Source: Apostichopus japonicus
Taxonomy: Eukaryota; Echinodermata; Holothuroidea; Aspidochirotida; Stichopodidae
Length of the DNA stretch: 64,000 bases
Direction of reading: 5' to 3'
NCBI RefSeq assembly: GCF_037975245.1
Contig: NC_092572.1
Coordinates: 27,759,989-27,823,988 of the forward strand
The first letter of the stretch is position 1. Every line of letters begins with the position of its first letter. A model generated the notes under the pieces. That model was given only the letters and a program-made list of their open reading frames with translations, had not been told where the DNA came from and did not search any database. Positions 60,601-64,000 of the stretch are shown one piece after another. Made by a program: the position numbers and the translations under genes.

Positions 60601-61510
60601 ATGTGAAAAGAGGCAAGGCAAAAAGAGCTGGATAAAATTCAAGTAGGGTATTTTTAGAAACCGTAGCAATGATAGTTATTGTACATTGTACCGGGCCCTG
60701 AAGGGGGGGGGGGCAACCAAATGGTATCAATCATGAGAAAAGAGACAAGGATAATTCTTTTTGCGGTACACCTACAGTATTAGACATTTGGTATCCCAAA
60801 ATACTAATTGCAGCAACTTTATATTGTACCGAGCCTGTGTAGGCAGCAATCAAAGAAAGGCCCTTCGGCCCACACATAATTCATTTATGTGAAAATGAGC
60901 AGGATAAATCTTTTAGTTGCATTGGACTCCTTGGACATTGGGGTATCCAAAAATACCAATTACAACAACTTTATGATGTAACAGGACCCATGCAGACAGC
61001 AGCCAGAAAGGGCCTGTGGCCCACACATGATATTTAATCATGTGAAAAGAGAGCAGGATGATTTTTTATTGGTGCTGGACCCTATTTTTTTTGGGTATAC
61101 CCAAAAACCTATGACTGCAAATTTATCCTCTACCATGGCCCAGACAACCCCCCCTTCCCCCAAAAAGGCCCATACATTATTTAACCATTTGCAAAGACCC
61201 AAGGATAATTCTTGTAGTTGCATTGGACCCTTTACCCATTGGAGAAAACCAAAAATTGCCCATCTACAACTTTTATCTGTACCGTGACTCAGGCAACAGC
61301 CATAAAGGGCCCATGTCCCACATATGATTTGATTATGTTAACAGAGAGCAGGATAAGTCTTTTAGGGGTGTTGGCCTCATTAGTCATTGCCGTATTCAAA
61401 AATACCAACGACATCATTTTTTCCTGTAACAGGGCCCATGCAGCAACCTTAAAGGCCCAATTGCCCACACAGGAATTAATCATGTTAAAATAGACAAAGG
61501 GCCCGAAATT
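60600..61510. repeat. degenerate tandem repeat, about 150-bp unit
   Basis: 'catgtgaaaagag.(c)a(g)g' recurs near 60602, 60735, 60887, 61038, 61190, 61335 and 61482. Each is followed by 'ttgcattggaccc', 'ggtatcccaaaa' and 'gggccca.gcagacagc'. The copies are well diverged. Frames at 61027-61493 are repeat shadows. Confidence 0.88.
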
Positions 61511-61751
61511 CTTATTGTTAGAAAAATTATTCTGATTTACCAATAATTCAACAGAAAATTCACCTCATTTTCGATTTTAACACATTCATGAAGGATCAGT
61601 TTATTATCACTCCTGTTTTATGAGCAACATTTATCGTTGCTTATATGGTTAAGATTTTTGCTTGCTTGCTGCAACTCCATGGAGTTGCCGCCAGTGAACA
61701 AAATGCAATCTCTTGCTGAGAGGAAATCTTTGTAGAAACCATTGCAAAATT

Positions 61752-64000
61752 CTAATTCCTACTTACCCTACTCCTTAACCCTACTTTCTAACCCCTAACC
61801 TTATTCTGCCTATTCGAATTAAGCTTTACCATTCATATGGTACGGATTCTATAGTTAGGCCCTAACCCCTAACCCTATTCCCTTCTTCCTAACCCTACTC
61901 CCTGACCCCTAACAGTAACACTTTAGTTTCCAATTTCTTGACTTTTTTTCTTGAATGTCTGTTTGCCGAATAAAAAACATTTAGGATCCACAGACTGATT
62001 GGCCATGACAAATATATGGCCTACTTCCTAACCCTAATTCCTAACCCCTAACCCTACTCGCTAGCCCTACTTCCTAACCCCTAATCTTATTTTGCCGATT
62101 CGAAGTAAGCTTTGCCATTCATATGGTACGGATTCTAAAGTAAGGCCAAGGCGGGAATTACTCACAGAAACTCCTTTTGTGTTTCTATTTTGTTAAAAAT
62201 ACAATAGGTCTAGCCTGGGGCAATATTATTCTATGCTAGTCCTACAGTGCTTTGTACAGTACTTAACCCAGGGCCCATGCTAGGCTATATGTTACAGACT
62301 ACAGTACTTACACTAGGGGCTTGATGGCCTAGCCTGGTTTGGCCTAGCATAATAATTTAGTTAGGCCTAACACATTTGAAGCCTACTTCGGCCTAACACC
62401 AGGTGTTAATATAATAAGAGAATAACATGTAGGCTAATAAAAAGGCAAGGTTTAAAAAAAACGTTTTAAGGGGAGAAAAGTGCTCCTCCCCTTTAAGAAA
62501 TTTTGCCTTCAGAAGGGGGCTTAGATTCAAAATGGTTCTATCATTTTCATTTTCTCAAACTTGTACTGTATGTTTATGCACTAGAAATTACCATTTCTTG
62601 TGAAGAACCCAGAAATCAACATGTTTTGAGAAATTAAGCAAACTATATTTGGAAATAAAGAAAATGTGAACAATTTTTCTTCTTATTATAAATGTTTTAA
62701 CTGACCCCTTTGTTAATTTAAAATCAGTACATTTAAAGATGTACTGCATCTTCTGCCAACCATAAACCTAAAAAGTAGCGGATCCAGGGTTTGGAGGAAG
62801 GGGAACCAGTCATGAAGGCAAATCCCTCACATGGGAGCATTGGAGAAAGGTGCGCCTATGACAGGGGGGGGGGGACTGGGGCAGAATATAAGCAGCTTTT
62901 GTTTGCAATTTTGACGGCCTTAGAATCATAATCAATACAATTTATCAGCAAATGGCAGCAATAATTGCCAAAAATAATGACTTAAATATAATAATAAATA
63001 AATACCATATATTAAAGTGCTGTTATCATGAAATAAAACATGCTCAATAGCACTGTACAAAGAACCAAAACCTGGAATATAAAATTACCAAACATGGTGA
63101 ACATGCCTTCAAATTTTTGGAAAATACAGAGGCTGTGGCTGGTTGAACCCCCACATAAATCTGCACCCATTAAGAATGGGGGGTTGGTGCTGATGTTGGT
63201 TTTAAAGTCATATCCTAGACACTGTCGAAGCTGACAAACTTTGTCCTATCATTCATTGACTCCATTCATAGGGCAGTTTTTAGTAACACAAAAACATAAA
63301 GATTTTTTTCCCTTTTCTTTATAATTCAGGGTCTTCAAAGAGGGGTAGACAATTTCGAGTGGAATGGAAGGGGACTCCTTTTCTTTTGAGAAGGTCCAAT
63401 CCAGACTACTTTCCATCACCTGCGGAATGTAGATTTTTGAAGGAGCAACACTTTGGTGAGAAGATCTTATTTTCTTATATGAACCAGGCTTTTGACTTTT
63501 ATTAAGTTAGAATCAAAAGATGGACATAGTTACTGAGTGAAATGAGTATTGTAATCGATGTATGGCACTGAATTACTAAACATCTTACAGTACATCGATC
63601 CATCTTTTGCCAGTCCTTATCGTGTTGAAATACTATCATACATAGAGTTATACTGTCCAAAAATGTATGATGGTGTGATGTACTTTGTCCGTGTATTACT
63701 AAAGAACTGGTCAAAATGCAAGTTCGGAAGCATGTTGATTATTTATTCATGGCACATGGCTCAAATTAGCCTCACTTAGCATTACTATATAATCTGCACT
63801 TCTCTTAATTACCCAATGTACGTAGCAGGCTAGTGCATTCTCAGTTACACCAGTTGTTTAAATCTTCAGTGTCCCTTTAATGTAACCACCATCCTGTGGT
63901 AGTCCTGCACGATACATACTTACCCAGATACTGTAGGGACCACGAGCAGTCATCATAGCATGAGTGCGTGTGTTTGAGACACTAGCTTGTATCAAACACT
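61752..64000 (+). repeat. segmental duplication, copy B (continues past the window)
   Basis: Copy of 56406-58654 at an offset of 5346 bp. It begins inside the telomere-like repeat words and is still identical at the last base of the window, so the duplicated unit is at least 2249 bp and may span exons 2-4. Confidence 0.95.
63330..63455 (+). CDS. unknown protein, exon 2 (copy B), intact
   Basis: Identical to the exon at 57984-58109 in the region checked except that codon 3 is TCA (Ser) instead of TGA. The frame is open from the phase-1 acceptor to the phase-1 donor. It could be spliced from exon 1 (55980-56160), skipping copy A, to give an uninterrupted protein, if copy B is followed by exons 3 and 4 outside the window. 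Confidence 0.68.

Noticed and set aside
63040-63779. Short open frames in copy B identical to those at 57694-58433
   Set aside because: They lie in introns around exon 2 and recur only because the segment is duplicated.

Overview
This is an animal (metazoan) genomic window: AT-rich, dominated by introns, tandem satellites, microsatellites and non-autonomous transposons, with short exons bounded by GT/AG splice sites. A BRCA1-type BRCT, an IRE1/RNase L-type kinase, a KMT5A-like SET domain, CR1/L2-like LINE and Gypsy-type remnants, and a long foldback element like the sea-urchin TU elements suggest a marine deuterostome invertebrate, most likely an echinoderm. The taxon is inferred, not proved.

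Layout. 0-3.9 kb: a 215-bp tandem array and one minus-strand beta-propeller exon. 3.9-11.7 kb: mostly non-coding, with a small inverted-repeat element, two tRNA-like sequences and a (CATA)n microsatellite. 11.7-19.4 kb: satellites (207-bp unit, then a complex 180-190-bp family with an 843-bp higher-order repeat), interrupted by an hAT-like element with a perfect 8-bp target-site duplication (TSD). 19.9-42.3 kb: a chain of minus-strand exons, read right to left as SET domain (broken), acidic linker, IRE1/RNase L-like kinase, five 23-residue repeats, and BRCA1-type BRCT. Its introns hold a 2.7-kb satellite, a Gypsy-type pol/LTR remnant, two nested hAT-like elements with perfect TSDs, and a 2.2-kb foldback element. 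44-52.4 kb: a degenerate 27-bp repeat, another hAT-like element, and a composite satellite whose first copy carries a LINE insertion while two other copies keep the empty site. 53.2-53.8 kb: a large microsatellite. 54.3 kb: an hAT MITE. 55.6 kb: a palindromic GATATC array just upstream of a plus-strand gene (exons at 55.98, 57.98, 58.8 and 59.68 kb). A segment of at least 2249 bp containing exon 2 of that gene recurs 5346 bp downstream, and the copies differ at a stop/Ser codon.

The most interesting signal is the minus-strand chain. From the acidic linker to the BRCT every inferred splice junction keeps phase, which would join a kinase with intact catalytic motifs to a BRCT that keeps the phosphoserine-pocket residues. 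The BRCT exon phases, and one exon size (88 bp), match vertebrate BRCA1. The SET part upstream joins in phase at one junction but carries two frameshifts and a stop. Whether this is one fused gene or adjacent genes must be tested with transcripts.
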